Part shown: piece by piece, positions 1-14,638 of the stretch
How the letters are laid out: every line of letters starts with the position of its first letter
How positions within the stretch are numbered: the first letter of the stretch is position 1
DNA from: Kroppenstedtia eburnea
GTDB lineage: Bacteria > Bacillota > Bacilli > Thermoactinomycetales > DSM-45169
DNA: 64,000 bases
Assembly (NCBI RefSeq): GCF_013282215.1
Contig: NZ_CP048103.1
Coordinates: forward strand, 1 to 64,000
Reading direction: 5' to 3'
Made by a program: the position numbers and the translations under genes
Notes under the pieces: generated by a model
Database searches by the model: none
Told to the model about the DNA's origin: nothing
Seen by the model: the letters and a program-made list of their open reading frames with translations, nothing else

Positions 1-1353
1 GTGGATACACATATCCAGGAACTGTGGGCACAAGCGCTGGAACGTATTCAAGGGAAACTTTCCAAGCCGAGCTTTGAAACCTGGCTTCAGGCCACGGAAG
101 CAGTCGATTTCCGCGATGACACCCTGGTGGTGACCGCACCCAACGAGTTTGCCCGGGATTGGCTGGAATCCCGTTATGCCAATCTGGTTCGTGACACCTT
201 GCAGGAAGTGACCGGTTCGGTGATCGGAATCCAATTTATCACCCATTCCTCCATACGACCGGATGGGGAGGAAGAAGCCGCGGCGAGTTCAGAAAAAATC
301 CACTTTCAGGATGATCCTCCCAAGACGATGCTCAATTCCCGCTACACCTTTGACACCTTTGTCATCGGATCGGGCAACCGGTTTGCCCATGCGGCTTCCC
401 TGGCGGTGGCGGAAGCCCCGGCCAAATCCTACAATCCGCTGTTCATCTACGGGGGCGTCGGTCTGGGGAAAACTCACCTGATGCACGCCATCGGCAATTA
501 CGTCCAATCCCATTCGACCCACACCCGGGTCGTTTATCTTTCCTCCGAAACATTCACCAATGAATTCATCAACTCGATCCGGGATAACCGGGCCGATGAT
601 TTTCGCAACCGATACAGAAATGTGGATATCCTGTTGATCGACGATATTCAGTTTCTGGCAGGAAAAGAACAGACCCAGGAAGAATTTTTCCATACTTTTA
701 ACGCCCTCCACGGGGAGAGCAAGCAGATCGTCATCTCCAGTGACCGTCCGCCCAAAGCGATCCCCACCCTGGAGGACCGGCTCCGCTCCCGGTTTGAATG
801 GGGGTTGATCACAGACATCCAGCCTCCGGATCTGGAGACACGAATCGCCATTCTGCGGAAAAAAGCGATCGCCGACAATCTGGAGATCAACAACAGCGAA
901 GTGATGGCCTTTATCGCGGATCGGGTCGAAACCAACATCCGTGAACTGGAAGGAGCACTGATCCGGGTGGTCGCCTATTCCGCCCTGACCAATCAACCGG
1001 TCACCGTCGAACTGGCCGCGGAGGCCCTGAAGGACATCATCTCCGATTCCAAACCCCGCGTCATCGGGATTCAAGATATCCAGCAAGAAGTGTGTGCCTA
1101 TTACCGACTCCGCATGGAAGATCTGAAAGGGAAGAAACGAACCAAAAATGTGGCTCTTCCCCGGCAGATCGCCATGTATCTCTGCCGTGAACTGACAGAT
1201 TCCTCCCTGCCCAAAATCGGGGAAGAATTTGGCGGCCGGGATCACACCACGGTGATCCACGCCCATGAAAAAATCACCCGAACCCTGTCGATGGATCGCA
1301 GCCTGCAACAGGCAGTGGAGGATTTGCAAAGGCGCATCATGAAGGGGGCCTGA
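1..1353 (+). CDS. dnaA: Chromosomal replication initiator DnaA
   Basis: AAA+ ATPase that binds DnaA boxes at oriC, melts the origin and helps load the replicative helicase. Visible parts: domain I with KPSFETW (about residues 21-28), a short acidic linker (about 88-105), Walker [10 protein letters not shown] (151-159), Walker B LLIDDIQF (211-218), and domain IV with the DNA-binding signature HTTVIHA near residue 420. The length of 450 aa is normal. The GTG start is the first base of the window, so the ribosome site and promoter cannot be seen. The origin and dnaN follow, as in other Bacillales. Confidence 0.98.
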   Translation: MDTHIQELWAQALERIQGKLSKPSFETWLQATEAVDFRDDTLVVTAPNEFARDWLESRYANLVRDTLQEVTGSVIGIQFITHSSIRPDGEEEAAASSEKIHFQDDPPKTMLNSRYTFDTFVIGSGNRFAHAASLAVAEAPAKSYNPLFIYGGVGLGKTHLMHAIGNYVQSHSTHTRVVYLSSETFTNEFINSIRDNRADDFRNRYRNVDILLIDDIQFLAGKEQTQEEFFHTFNALHGESKQIVISSDRPPKAIPTLEDRLRSRFEWGLITDIQPPDLETRIAILRKKAIADNLEINNSEVMAFIADRVETNIRELEGALIRVVAYSALTNQPVTVELAAEALKDIISDSKPRVIGIQDIQQEVCAYYRLRMEDLKGKKRTKNVALPRQIAMYLCRELTDSSLPKIGEEFGGRDHTTVIHAHEKITRTLSMDRSLQQAVEDLQRRIMKGA

Positions 1354-1683
1354 ACACCTTCCTTGAAATCCTCCCCTGTGGAAACTGTGGATAAAACGAG
1401 CCTGCTTGTACACAACATATCCACAGTGGAGATCCCTTGTCCCACCTGGGATGAAAGCACTTATCCACACTATACACAGCCCCTACTACTACGACTGTGA
1501 TCTTTTAAATAATATATATATGTTATTCACAAGCGATTATGACCCCACCTCTTTTCCTATTTTTCCTCCAAAGGCTTTCAAGGATGGGAAAAGCATGATT
1601 GAATGATAGAGTGGGGTTCTTTCTCTTGGATAAACAAAAAACAGATCCACCCTCTGTGGAAAAGATGAGGAGGAAAAAACCCG
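1354..1683. other. oriC: Replication origin region oriC (dnaA-dnaN intergenic)
   Basis: The 330-bp gap between dnaA and dnaN carries DnaA-box sequences: TGTGGATAA at 1386-1394, ATATCCACA at 1417-1425, TTATCCACA at 1461-1469 and TTATTCACA near 1523. A run of DnaA-trio-like triplets, TACTACTACGAC (1484-1495), lies directly before an A+T-only stretch (about 1502-1522) that fits the unwinding element. Box cluster, trio and AT-rich tract in this order are the basal unwinding layout known from Bacillus subtilis. The rest of the gap presumably holds the dnaN promoter. Confidence 0.9.
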
Positions 1684-2820
1684 ATGAAATTCAGGATCTG
1701 CCGTACCGCTTTGACGGAAGCCGTATCCCAGGTGTCCAAGGCCGTATCCACCAAAACCACTGTTCCGATTTTGACCGGGATCCACGCCACTGTCGACGAA
1801 GAGGGTTTGTGGCTGACCGGGAGCAATTCAGATCTGACCATCCAGGTTTGCATTCCCCTCCGCCGGGATGATAAGGAATTGGTCAATGTGGACACAATGG
1901 GTAGTGTTGTCCTGCCCGGGCGGATCTTTTCGGATATCGTCCGTAAATTACCCGGAGACCAAGTGGAATGGGATGTGGATGAACGGTGGAAAACCACCCT
2001 TCATTCCGACCAGGCCCACTTTGAGCTGAAGGGATTGGATCCTGAGGAATATCCCCGGGTCCCCCGGTTTGACGAAGAGCAGATGTTCAGCTTGCCGGCG
2101 GAGCTTTTGAAATCGATGATCCGCCAAACCGGCTTCGCAGTTTCCACATCGGAAGCCCGGGGAGTGTTGACCGGGGTTTTGTGGCGATTGGAATCAGGTC
2201 GGCTCACCTTTGTCGCCACGGACAGCATTCGCCTGTCCCGAAAGGAAGCCGATGTGGAAGTTCCAGAGGAGCTCACTTTGGAAAATGTGGTGATTCCCGG
2301 AAAAAGCCTGTCTGAGTTGGGGAAGATCCTGGCGGATCAGACGGGATGGGTGGATGTGATTCTTGCGGATAACCAAATTATGGTACGTTCGGACCACCTC
2401 CTCTTTTTCTCCCGCCTGCTGGATGGAACCTATCCGGATACCAACCGGGTGATTCCCAAGAGCGGAAAGACGGAAATCCGGGTCTCCACCAAGGAAATTC
2501 TGCAGTCCGTGGATCGTGCCGCATTGATCAGCCGGGACGGTCGCGATAATGTGATAAAATGGACAGTGAAGGAAAAAGGAGTGGTTCAGGTCCAGTCTGC
2601 AGCCCAGGATGTGGGCAGCGTGTTGGAGGAAGTGGATGCCCAGGTGGACGGGGAAGAGGTCAGTCTCTCCTTCAACGCCCAATATATGATGGACGCCTTG
2701 CGCGCCGTGGATTCCGATGAAATCCGGATTCTCCTGACCGGAACGATGACGCCGTTTTTGATCCAACCCGCCGACCGGGAGGATGCTCTGCACCTGATTG
2801 TGCCGATCCGCACGCGCTGA
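1684..2820 (+). CDS. dnaN: DNA polymerase III beta subunit (sliding clamp)
   Basis: Ring-shaped processivity clamp that tethers DNA polymerase III to DNA. The 378-aa protein has the three-domain clamp layout and the typical C-terminal MTPFLIQP followed by LHLIVPIRTR, equivalent to the conserved clamp end that carries the partner-binding pocket. The ATG is preceded by AGGAGG at about 1669. It sits next to oriC and upstream of yaaA and recF, the usual order. Confidence 0.97.
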   Translation: MKFRICRTALTEAVSQVSKAVSTKTTVPILTGIHATVDEEGLWLTGSNSDLTIQVCIPLRRDDKELVNVDTMGSVVLPGRIFSDIVRKLPGDQVEWDVDERWKTTLHSDQAHFELKGLDPEEYPRVPRFDEEQMFSLPAELLKSMIRQTGFAVSTSEARGVLTGVLWRLESGRLTFVATDSIRLSRKEADVEVPEELTLENVVIPGKSLSELGKILADQTGWVDVILADNQIMVRSDHLLFFSRLLDGTYPDTNRVIPKSGKTEIRVSTKEILQSVDRAALISRDGRDNVIKWTVKEKGVVQVQSAAQDVGSVLEEVDAQVDGEEVSLSFNAQYMMDALRAVDSDEIRILLTGTMTPFLIQPADREDALHLIVPIRTR

Positions 2821-2838
2821 GGTTGAGAGGTGAATCCG

Positions 2839-3057
2839 ATGAAACAGGTGACCATTCAAACCGATACCATAACATTGGGGCAGCTGCTTAAAAAGTTGGA
2901 TATTTTGGCCACCGGTGGACAGGCCAAACATTTTCTCTCTGAAAACCGGGTGTTGGTGAACGGAGTGGAGGAGGTACGGCGGGGGAGAAAGCTGTATCCG
3001 CAGGATCGGGTCGAGATCGAAGGCTACGGCAAGGTGAGTCTGGTTCACAGGGATTGA
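2839..3057 (+). CDS. yaaA: S4-domain RNA-binding protein YaaA
   Basis: Small (72 aa) S4-domain protein always found between dnaN and recF in Bacillales; probably binds structured RNA, exact role unknown. The S4 signature is ITLGQLLKKL followed by FLSENRVLVNG and RRGRKLYPQDRVEIEG. The ATG at 2839 sits 8 nt behind GAGAGGTGA; a GTG at 2830 in the same frame is the alternative start. It ends 13 bp before recF and is probably cotranscribed with it. Confidence 0.93.
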   Translation: MKQVTIQTDTITLGQLLKKLDILATGGQAKHFLSENRVLVNGVEEVRRGRKLYPQDRVEIEGYGKVSLVHRD

Positions 3058-3070
3058 GAGGGGAGCGGCT

Positions 3071-4189
3071 ATGTACGTGGAGCGGCTGGAACTGAAACAG
3101 TTCCGCAACATCGAACACCTCAAACTGGATTGCTCCGGAGAGCTCCACATGTTTGTCGGACCCAATGCCCAGGGCAAAACCAATATCCTGGAGTCTCTCT
3201 ATGTCCTCGCCATCGGGAAGTCTCACCGAACCCGCAGTCACCGGGAGCTGATCCGTTGGGAACAGACGGGAGCACTCCTGAAGGCTGAGGTTTCCGGAAA
3301 AGAGTCGGCCCGACGGTTGGAGATCCGACTGACCCCCCGTGGCAAGCGGGTGCTGCGCAACGGAGTGGAACAGCGCCGGCTGAGTGAATATATCGGTTCC
3401 CTCACCGCTGTCCTGTTCGCTCCGGAGGACTTGTCCATCGTCAAGGGAAGTCCCCAGGTGAGGAGACGATTCCTCGACATGGAGATCGGACAGGTCAGTC
3501 CCGCCTATATCTATCATCTGACCCGATACAATCAGCTGCTTCAGCAACGCAACAGTCTGCTCAAAGAGCTGGGAAAAGGGTGGGGAAAACAGACCGCACT
3601 CCTCGATGTTCTCAATGAACAGTTGGTCGGGTTATCCACACACTTGTGGAGCAAACGGTTCTCCTTTGTGAACATCCTTTCCCGGTGGGCACAGGAGATT
3701 CACCACTCCATCACCCAAGGGAGTGAAAGCCTCACCCTCCAATACCGGCCCCTGGCTGCCGTGGAGCCGGGGATGGATCGGTCATCGATGGAGGAGGCGC
3801 TGACCCGGGAACTGATGCAGGTCCGGGAACAGGAGATTCAGCGGGGGACCACCCTGATCGGCCCCCATCGGGATGATCTGCGGATCGCCGCCAACGGCAC
3901 GGACCTGCACACTTTCGGTTCCCAGGGACAACAGCGCACCGCCGCGCTCTCTCTCAAACTGGCGGAGATCGAATTGATTCACCAAGAGACCGGAACTTAT
4001 CCCATTCTATTGTTGGATGATGTGTTATCGGAACTGGACGATGGCCGCAAAACGCATCTGCTGGAGGCCATCCGGGGGCGTGTCCAGACCTTTGTCACAA
4101 CCACCGGTTTGGAGGGAATTGACCGGGAGACACTGGAGCGGGCCCGGATTCGCCGGGTCCATCAGGGCAGTATTTCCGAACAGGGGTGA
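3071..4189 (+). CDS. recF: DNA replication and repair protein RecF
   Basis: SMC-like ATPase that loads RecA at gaps with RecO and RecR and supports fork restart. Visible: Walker A GPNAQGKTNILE (about residues 30-41), the ABC-like signature region FGSQGQQRT (about 280) and Walker B PILLLDDVLSELD (about 310). The length of 372 aa is normal. It lies between yaaA and remB with 4-13 bp gaps, so it belongs to the dnaN-gyrA cluster. Confidence 0.97.
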   Translation: MYVERLELKQFRNIEHLKLDCSGELHMFVGPNAQGKTNILESLYVLAIGKSHRTRSHRELIRWEQTGALLKAEVSGKESARRLEIRLTPRGKRVLRNGVEQRRLSEYIGSLTAVLFAPEDLSIVKGSPQVRRRFLDMEIGQVSPAYIYHLTRYNQLLQQRNSLLKELGKGWGKQTALLDVLNEQLVGLSTHLWSKRFSFVNILSRWAQEIHHSITQGSESLTLQYRPLAAVEPGMDRSSMEEALTRELMQVREQEIQRGTTLIGPHRDDLRIAANGTDLHTFGSQGQQRTAALSLKLAEIELIHQETGTYPILLLDDVLSELDDGRKTHLLEAIRGRVQTFVTTTGLEGIDRETLERARIRRVHQGSISEQG

Positions 4190-4193
4190 AACG

Positions 4194-4499
4194 GTGTTTA
4201 TCCATCTCGGGGGCAATAAGATGATTCGGATCAGTGAAGTGATCACCATCCTGGATGCCGGGAATCGGCGCTCTCCCATCACCTTGATTCCTTTTTTGGA
4301 TGAGGTGGAGAGGCAGGGGAGGATGGAGAGAATCACCACCCAGGAAGAGGTGAAGTCTTACGTGGTCACCCGGACCGGGGTATATGCTTCGCCGATTTCA
4401 TCCCTGACATTGTTGAAACGGGCGCAGCAGGGAGGCTCCCGTCGGAGGATCGATGAATGGTACGGACCGGATCCGGAGAAAAAGGAACTCAAGGAGTAG
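4194..4499 (+). CDS. remB: Extracellular matrix regulator RemB (DUF370)
   Basis: DUF370 protein equivalent to B. subtilis RemB/YaaB, at its conserved place between recF and gyrB. It begins FIHLGGNKMI, matching the family N-terminus, which fixes the GTG at 4194 as start (AGGGGTGA just upstream); an internal ATG at 4221 would remove this motif. The conserved C-terminal half has VVTRTGVYASPISSLTLLKRA. At about 101 aa it has a slightly longer charged tail than usual. Its stop abuts the gyrB start. Confidence 0.9.
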   Translation: MFIHLGGNKMIRISEVITILDAGNRRSPITLIPFLDEVERQGRMERITTQEEVKSYVVTRTGVYASPISSLTLLKRAQQGGSRRRIDEWYGPDPEKKELKE

Positions 4500-6425
<1,926 letters not shown>

Positions 6426-6456
6426 GCGGACGTGAACAGAGAGCGGAGGGAAGCGA

Positions 6457-8898
6457 ATGCCTGAAGAACAGCGCATCAATGAGATCAATATCAGCCAGGA
6501 AATGCGCAGCTCCTTCCTGGATTATGCGATGAGCGTCATCGTCAGCCGGGCCCTCCCTGATGTCCGGGACGGCCTCAAGCCGGTGCATCGGCGTATTCTG
6601 TACACGATGCACGAGCTGGGGATGACATCGGATAAACCCTACCGGAAATCGGCCAACGTGGTCGGTAACGTTCTCGCCTCCTATCATCCCCATGGGGATG
6701 GGGCCGTGTATGACACCATGGTCCGCATGGCCCAGGATTTCTCCTACCGGTACATGCTGGTGGACGGACACGGAAACTTCGGGTCCGTCGATGGGGATTC
6801 CCCGGCGGCGATGCGGTACACCGAGGCCCGGATGGCACCGATCACCCGGGAATTGCTGCGGGATATCGAGAAAGAGACGATCGACTTCACCCCGAACTAT
6901 GACGGGCGCCTGGAAGAGCCGGTGGTGCTTCCCGCCCGCTTCCCCAACCTGTTGGTGAACGGGTCGGCGGGGATTGCCGTCGGGATGGCCACCAACATCC
7001 CGCCCCACAACCTGACGGAAGTGATTGACGGATTGCTGGCCATGATTCAAAATCCGGAGATCACCATCGATGAATTGATGGAGCACATCAAAGGACCGGA
7101 TTTTCCGACTGCCGGTCTCATCCTGGGCCGGGACGGAATCAAGAAGGCCTACCGGACCGGGCGCGGCAGTATCAAGATGCAGGCCAAGACCCGGATCGAA
7201 GAAGCCAACAACGGCAAGATGCGGATCGTGGTCGAGGAGCTCCCCTACCAGGTCAATAAAGCCAAACTGGTGGAGAAGATTGCCGAGCTGGTCCGGGACA
7301 AGAAGATTGACGGCATCACCGATCTGAGGGATGAATCGGACCGCAACGGAATGCGCGTCATCATCGAACTGCGCCGGGATGTCAATCCGAAGGTGTTGCT
7401 CAACAACCTCTATAAGCAGACCAACCTCCAGACCAGCTTCGGGGTCAATATGCTGGCACTGGTGGATGGCAAGCCTCTGGTGCTCAATCTGAAGCAGGTG
7501 TTGCATCATTACCTGGAACACCAGGTGGAAGTGATCCGTCGTCGGACCCAGTTTGATCTTCGCAAAGCGGAAGAACGGGCCCATATTCTGGAAGGGCTCC
7601 GGATCGCACTGGACCACATCGATGAAGTGATCGAACTGATCCGGGGCTCCCGCACCACACAGGAAGCCCGGGACGGTTTGATGGAGAAGTTCGGACTGAG
7701 TGATAAGCAGGCCCAGGCGATCCTGGATATGCGTCTGCAACGCCTGACCGGTCTGGAACGGGAAAAGATCGAGACCGAATATGATGAGCTCCTGAAGACC
7801 ATCGCCGAATTGAAGGCGATTTTGGCCAGCGAAGAGAAGATTCGCGGGGTGGTCCGGGATGAACTGACAGAGGTCCGTGACAAGTACGGCGATGAACGCC
7901 GCTCCCGGATCATGCTGAACACAGGGGATATCGCCGACGAGGATTTGATCCCGGAAGATGAAGTCACCATCCTGATGACTCATCGGGGATATATCAAGCG
8001 GATGCTTCTCTCCGGTTACCGGGCCCAGCGCCGGGGCGGCCGGGGAGTGTCCGGGATGGGGACGCGGGAGGATGATTTCGTCCAGCATCTGTTCGTCACC
8101 AATTCCCACAACTACCTGCTCTTCTTTTCCAACAAAGGCAAGGTTTACCGGATGAAAGCTTATGAGGTTCCGGAACTGTCCCGGACCGCCCGGGGCACGC
8201 CGATCATCAACCTGATCCAGATCGATCAGGGGGAATATATCGAGGCGGTCATCCCGGTTCGGGAGTTTTCCCCGGACAGCTATCTTTTCTTCGGTACCAA
8301 ATTCGGGGTGGTCAAAAAGACCCCCCTGGAAGAGTTCGGCCATATCCGTCGGAACGGCTTGTTCGCCATCAACCTGCGGGAAGGGGACGAACTGGTGGGC
8401 GTCCGTCTGACTGACGGGGAACAGGAGATCATGCTGGGGACCCGCCGCGGGATGTCCATCCGCTTCCCGGAACAGGATGTTCGTCAGATGGGCCGTACCG
8501 CCACCGGGGTGAAGGGAATCGCTCTCGGCAAAGATGACGAAGTGGTCGGAATGGAAGTGGTGGATCCCGAACGGGAAGTGGTCGTGGTGACCAGCAAGGG
8601 ATACGGAAAGCGCACCCCCCTGTCCGAATACCGGACCCAGTCCCGTGGCGGCAAGGGGATCAAAGCACAAAACGTGACCAAAACCAAAGGACACGTGGTG
8701 GGTCTGAAGGTGGTCTCCCCGGATGAGGACCTGATGATCGTCACCGATTCCGGTGTGGTGATCCGGATGAATATCGACGGGATCTCCCGCATGGGCCGCT
8801 ACGCTCAAGGTGTCAAACTGATCTCGGTCAAACAGGATGAAGAGGTGGCATCCCTGGCCCGGGTCCCCACCGAAGAAGAGGAAGAGGAAGAAGATTAA
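6457..8898 (+). CDS. gyrA: DNA gyrase subunit A
   Basis: DNA-cutting and rejoining subunit of gyrase. The catalytic tyrosine is Y121 in MRYTEARM; the GyrA box QRRGGRG lies around residue 530 and starts the C-terminal DNA-wrapping propeller; the tail is highly acidic. The quinolone-contact serine (Ser83 in E. coli) is a glycine here (G82 in HGDGAVYD), while the acidic residue D86 is kept. RBS GGAGGGAAGCG lies before the ATG. It ends just before an intrinsic terminator. Confidence 0.98.
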   Translation: MPEEQRINEINISQEMRSSFLDYAMSVIVSRALPDVRDGLKPVHRRILYTMHELGMTSDKPYRKSANVVGNVLASYHPHGDGAVYDTMVRMAQDFSYRYMLVDGHGNFGSVDGDSPAAMRYTEARMAPITRELLRDIEKETIDFTPNYDGRLEEPVVLPARFPNLLVNGSAGIAVGMATNIPPHNLTEVIDGLLAMIQNPEITIDELMEHIKGPDFPTAGLILGRDGIKKAYRTGRGSIKMQAKTRIEEANNGKMRIVVEELPYQVNKAKLVEKIAELVRDKKIDGITDLRDESDRNGMRVIIELRRDVNPKVLLNNLYKQTNLQTSFGVNMLALVDGKPLVLNLKQVLHHYLEHQVEVIRRRTQFDLRKAEERAHILEGLRIALDHIDEVIELIRGSRTTQEARDGLMEKFGLSDKQAQAILDMRLQRLTGLEREKIETEYDELLKTIAELKAILASEEKIRGVVRDELTEVRDKYGDERRSRIMLNTGDIADEDLIPEDEVTILMTHRGYIKRMLLSGYRAQRRGGRGVSGMGTREDDFVQHLFVTNSHNYLLFFSNKGKVYRMKAYEVPELSRTARGTPIINLIQIDQGEYIEAVIPVREFSPDSYLFFGTKFGVVKKTPLEEFGHIRRNGLFAINLREGDELVGVRLTDGEQEIMLGTRRGMSIRFPEQDVRQMGRTATGVKGIALGKDDEVVGMEVVDPEREVVVVTSKGYGKRTPLSEYRTQSRGGKGIKAQNVTKTKGHVVGLKVVSPDEDLMIVTDSGVVIRMNIDGISRMGRYAQGVKLISVKQDEEVASLARVPTEEEEEEED

Positions 8899-8910
8899 AT
8901 CAGTCAAGGA

Positions 8911-8937
8911 ACTCCGCCGGATGGCGGAGTTTTTTTT
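8911..8937 (+). terminator. Intrinsic terminator after gyrA
   Basis: Perfect 8-bp stem ACTCCGCC/GGCGGAGT with a 4-nt loop, followed by eight T residues. It ends the dnaA-gyrA cluster and abuts the stop codon of the convergent yaaC gene. Confidence 0.93.
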
Positions 8938-8938
8938 A

Positions 8939-10009
8939 TCACATCCGCCGAAACAGGATCTTTTCCTCAAACAACTCATTGAGAATCAGGTTGGGAAATT
9001 TCCGTTGCGTCACCTGAAGAAACTCCTGGATCAATACCATCTCTTCCGAAGCCATCCCATGAATCATCTCCCCCCACAGAGGGGGTTCATATCGACAAAG
9101 CATACTGAGGGCGAACAGAAGAGCATAGTGGACCAACAATTCCGGGATGCAGGTCTCCACCCGTTGGAAAGGGAGCAGCCAGTGATTCCCATGCATATCT
9201 TCCCGAAACAAGGGGTGAGCAAAGCCCCGTTCCCACTGATTGACATGGGATATGCGGGGGTGATGCCAGAAAAGGAGGATCCCCGGAACAGAGACGGGAA
9301 GCTCTTCACAGGTGAAGCGGACTTCTCCGCCGGGGGAAAAACGGTTGAGTCGGTTGACCAACCCCCGGGGGGTGAGATGGAGCGCATCCAGAATCCTCTC
9401 TTCCAAAACCAGGGGCATCCCCTGACCGGGAACTGCAGGGACGTCCGGAACGGCAACAGGAACAAGGGTCTCTTCCGAAAAGAGCTGACGGTATCCGTCT
9501 TGCAGTTCCGGGATCAGGGAGAACAATTCCCTCGGGGTCCAGCTTTCTCCGACCAGAACCCCCCACCCCCGGTTCCGGGCCAGTTCCGGAAACAACCCTT
9601 CCCGCTGCACCCGGACCTCATCGGCGAAAAATTGATAATCCCCCCGTTTTCGTCTGCGCGTGGAAATCCCGTGGCGAAGAACGGCAGCGTTCTCCGGGTA
9701 ATCGGGAACCATGGTCAGCATCAGGACTTTGGACAGGGTGATCATTCCGTAGTAGGCGAGCAACGGGCGGACAAAGAGGTCGCTCTCCCGCGCAGCCCGA
9801 TAATACTCCCGGGCTTGCTTGACGTGGTACATCAGGGGCTGTGCGGCCCGGAAGGCGGCCCTTGAGGGGTGTTCCATCCCTTGTTTGCGGTATTTGCTTT
9901 CCAGAAAGGTGCGGAGAGTGGATTCATTCTCCAGAAGCAAAAACAGATTCCACATCTTTTGCTCCGGTGAATCACAGAGAATGCGCCGAACCGGTGAGTC
10001 CATGACCAT
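8939..10009 (-). CDS. yaaC: YaaC-like protein
   Basis: A 356-aa protein on the minus strand between gyrA and guaB, the exact place of yaaC in Bacillus. It fits the YaaC family in length and in the N-terminal pattern of aromatic and charged residues (LMYHVKQAREYYRAA) followed by a segment resembling YYGMITLSKVLML. The function of the family is unknown. It is convergent with gyrA. Start chosen at the first ATG, behind GAAGGGAAAG; an ATG two codons downstream is also possible. Confidence 0.8.
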   Translation of the reverse strand: MVMDSPVRRILCDSPEQKMWNLFLLLENESTLRTFLESKYRKQGMEHPSRAAFRAAQPLMYHVKQAREYYRAARESDLFVRPLLAYYGMITLSKVLMLTMVPDYPENAAVLRHGISTRRRKRGDYQFFADEVRVQREGLFPELARNRGWGVLVGESWTPRELFSLIPELQDGYRQLFSEETLVPVAVPDVPAVPGQGMPLVLEERILDALHLTPRGLVNRLNRFSPGGEVRFTCEELPVSVPGILLFWHHPRISHVNQWERGFAHPLFREDMHGNHWLLPFQRVETCIPELLVHYALLFALSMLCRYEPPLWGEMIHGMASEEMVLIQEFLQVTQRKFPNLILNELFEEKILFRRM

Positions 10010-12029
<2,020 letters not shown>

Positions 12030-12038
12030 GGAGATCAA

Positions 12039-12068
12039 AAAACACAGGGATTTCCCTGTGTTTTAATA
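12039..12068 (+). terminator. Intrinsic terminator after guaB
   Basis: Stem AAAACACAGGG/CCCTGTGTTTT with a 4-nt loop, immediately downstream of the guaB stop. Confidence 0.9.
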
Positions 12069-12133
12069 AAAATCGAGGAACTGTTTCCAATTCTTCTCCC
12101 CATCCGTTACACTTGGAATGACGAATTCGCATC

Positions 12134-13390
12134 ATGAGTGGAACGGGGTGGGGTGCAGGGATGGTCGGATGGAAGATAAAAGTGCCGGTCATCGTTTGGG
12201 GTGTGCTGTTGTCGGTTGGGTCGTTGCTGTCTGTCGGGGAAGTCTTTGCCGAGCCACAGGCGGAGCCTCTGGATATTCAGACCCGCTCTTACGTATTGAT
12301 GGAGATGGAGACGGGCCGGGTGTTGGCGGGAAAAGAAGAGAAACACCCCTACCCGCCGGCAAGTTTGACCAAAATCATGACGGAATATCTGGTGTTGGAG
12401 GAAGTGAAGTCAGGCCGGATCCGCTGGAAAGACGAAGTGAAAATCAGTAAAAATGCGGCTTCCATCGGAGAGGCCCAGGTGAATCTTGTCGCCGGGGAAA
12501 AACGGACCGTGGAGGAATTGTTTCATGCCATGGCCATTCATTCGGCCAATGATGCCTCTGTCGCTCTCGCCGAGCATATATCCGGCAGCGAGCGGGCCTT
12601 TGTGGGAAAGATGAATAAGGAAGCCAAGCGCCTCGGATTAAAAAAAAGCCATTTCATCAACTGCACAGGTCTGCCGTCACGCAGTTATCCACAACCTCCC
12701 GAGGTGAAGGGGGAGCATCGGATGTCCGCTGAGGACATCGCCCGGTTGACCCGTCGCCTGCTTCGGGATCATCCCCAGGTGATCCGGACCACTTCGCTGC
12801 CGGAGTACATATTCCGTCAGGGAGAAAAACGGGAATTGATCCTGCCAAACTCCAATCGAATGTTGCCGGGATCCCCTCACTTTTATGACGGTGTGGACGG
12901 AGTGAAAACAGGATACACCCGGGAAGCGGGGTACAGTTTCACAGGCACGGCCAGACGGGACGGGATGCGGCTGATCACGGTGGTGATGGGAACCGATTCC
13001 AAGAGTCGCCGGTTTGCGGAAACGGAAAAACTGCTGGATTTCGGTTTTCAAAACTATGGGATGAAAACCCTGCTGAAGAAAGGAAAGCCCGTTCCAAAGC
13101 ATGGCAAAGTCGCCCTCCGGGGGGGAGAGGAGACAGAGGTGCCGGTTGTGGCGGGAGCTTCCCGTGCTCTTCCGGTTCGCAACGGGGAGAAAACGCCATA
13201 CACTATCCGGGTGGAATTCAAGTCCGGACTGGAAGCTCCGATTCGCTCCGGAGATGTGGTGGGAACGGCGCGGGTTCAGTTGAAAGGAAAGGATGTGTCC
13301 GGGTTGCCGCCGGTTCCCTTGAAAGCAGCCCAAGATGTGGAGGAAGCCGGCTGGTGGACCCTGTTTTTCCGTTACGTCACCGATTGGTAA
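12134..13390 (+). CDS. dacA: D-alanyl-D-alanine carboxypeptidase (DacA type)
   Basis: Penicillin-binding protein of the S11 family that removes the terminal D-Ala from peptidoglycan stem peptides, controlling cross-linking. Signal peptide with cleavage after VFA; active-site SxxK in PASLTKIM, SxN in SANDAS and KTG in VKTGYT; then the C-terminal PBP5-like beta domain and a terminal amphipathic anchor ([12 protein letters not shown]). Start is uncertain: ATG 12134 lacks an RBS, whereas in-frame ATG 12161 has a G-rich one and also keeps the signal peptide. It lies between guaB and pdxS as in Bacillus. Confidence 0.93.
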   Translation: MSGTGWGAGMVGWKIKVPVIVWGVLLSVGSLLSVGEVFAEPQAEPLDIQTRSYVLMEMETGRVLAGKEEKHPYPPASLTKIMTEYLVLEEVKSGRIRWKDEVKISKNAASIGEAQVNLVAGEKRTVEELFHAMAIHSANDASVALAEHISGSERAFVGKMNKEAKRLGLKKSHFINCTGLPSRSYPQPPEVKGEHRMSAEDIARLTRRLLRDHPQVIRTTSLPEYIFRQGEKRELILPNSNRMLPGSPHFYDGVDGVKTGYTREAGYSFTGTARRDGMRLITVVMGTDSKSRRFAETEKLLDFGFQNYGMKTLLKKGKPVPKHGKVALRGGEETEVPVVAGASRALPVRNGEKTPYTIRVEFKSGLEAPIRSGDVVGTARVQLKGKDVSGLPPVPLKAAQDVEEAGWWTLFFRYVTDW

Positions 13391-13464
13391 TTTGGTTGTC
13401 AATGGCAGATCCTTTGGTTACAATGTTTCTGAAAAGTGTCGGGGAAGCGAGGGAGGAAAGACTT

Positions 13465-14349
13465 ATGAAGGATCAACAGAGGAGCGGGGCGAACCAAGGC
13501 GCCATCCAATTCCGTAAAGGCGGCGTCATCATGGATGTCGTCAACGCAGAACAGGCGAAGGTTGCTGAAGATGCCGGTGCCGTGGCTGTAATGGCCCTGG
13601 AGCGGGTACCGGCGGATATCCGGGCGGCGGGCGGAGTGGCGCGAATGGCGGATCCGCGGATTATCGAAGAAGTGATGAAAGCAGTCTCCATTCCCGTCAT
13701 GGCCAAAGCGCGGATCGGCCACTTTGTGGAAGCACGCCTGTTGGAAGCGATGGGCGTTGATTATATCGATGAGAGCGAAGTGCTTACCCCGGCGGACGAT
13801 AAATACCACATTGACAAGCACGGGTTCACCGCTCCCTTTGTATGCGGGGCCCGGGACCTCGGGGAAGCTTTGCGGAGGATCGGGGAAGGGGCGTCCATGA
13901 TCCGGACCAAAGGGGAGCCGGGGACCGGAAACATCGTCGAAGCGGTCAAGCACATGCGTCAGATGATGTCCCAGATCCGCAAAGTTCAAAACATGTCCCG
14001 GGACGAACTGATGGCGGAAGCGAAAACCCTCGGCGCCCCCTATGAACTGTTGCTGGAGGTCCATGACCAAGGACGTCTGCCTGTGGCCAACTTTGCTGCC
14101 GGCGGGGTGGCCACCCCGGCGGATGCGGCTTTGATGATGCAGTTGGGGTCCGATGGCGTCTTTGTCGGATCGGGGATTTTCAAATCGGACAGCCCGGCCA
14201 AATTTGCCCGGGCCATCGTGGAAGCGGCCGCCCATTATGAGGATTTCGGCCGGATTGCCGAGTTGTCCAAGGGACTGGGAGCGGCGATGACGGGAATGGA
14301 GATCTCCACCTTGGAAGCCTCCCAGCGCATGCAGGAGCGGGGCTGGTAA
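13465..14349 (+). CDS. pdxS: Pyridoxal 5'-phosphate synthase, PdxS lyase subunit
   Basis: Builds pyridoxal 5'-phosphate from ribose 5-phosphate, glyceraldehyde 3-phosphate and ammonia in a PdxS-PdxT dodecamer. The 294-aa barrel has the family signature [21 protein letters not shown], the lysine motif [10 protein letters not shown] and [19 protein letters not shown] 13465 has RBS GGAGGAAAG. The usual partner pdxT (glutaminase) does not follow: the next feature is the serS T-box 35 bp away, so pdxT must be elsewhere or absent. Confidence 0.97.
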   Translation: MKDQQRSGANQGAIQFRKGGVIMDVVNAEQAKVAEDAGAVAVMALERVPADIRAAGGVARMADPRIIEEVMKAVSIPVMAKARIGHFVEARLLEAMGVDYIDESEVLTPADDKYHIDKHGFTAPFVCGARDLGEALRRIGEGASMIRTKGEPGTGNIVEAVKHMRQMMSQIRKVQNMSRDELMAEAKTLGAPYELLLEVHDQGRLPVANFAAGGVATPADAALMMQLGSDGVFVGSGIFKSDSPAKFARAIVEAAAHYEDFGRIAELSKGLGAAMTGMEISTLEASQRMQERGW

Positions 14350-14384
14350 CCGACGGAAAAACCCTTTTTCGGAGAACATAAACC

Positions 14385-14619
14385 CAAAAGCAACGATGAG
14401 AATCAGTACCTGGCACAGGCGGCTCAGAGAGACGGTGGTAGGTGTGAACCGTCCCGCCGGGTCGGGGAATCCATCTCGGAGCTGCGCGCGGACGGATAGC
14501 CGTGAAGCGCTGCCGGTCCGGCGGACCGTGATCCCCGCCGTGGAGAGGGCCGAAACCTGTTTCGGCCAATGAGGGTGGCAACGCGGAACTTCCGTCCCTT
14601 GGGATGGGAGTTCTATTTT
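14385..14619 (+). promoter_or_regulatory. T-box leader (serine-specific) of serS
   Basis: Transcription-attenuation riboswitch that reads the charging state of tRNA-Ser. The conserved T-box AGGGTGGCAACGCGG lies at 14571-14586. The stem I specifier context GAATCCATC gives the codon UCC (14470-14472), matching tRNA-Ser(GGA). The terminator arm follows (14585-14613) with a T-run at 14613-14619. Uncharged tRNA would pair with the T-box and allow serS transcription. Helix ends are approximate. Confidence 0.93.
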
Positions 14620-14638
14620 TATGAGGAGGTTTCAGGTG

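Noticed and set aside
8837-9865. A 342-aa plus-strand frame opposite yaaC
   Set aside because: yaaC has the conserved position and protein features; the plus-strand frame overlaps gyrA and a terminator.
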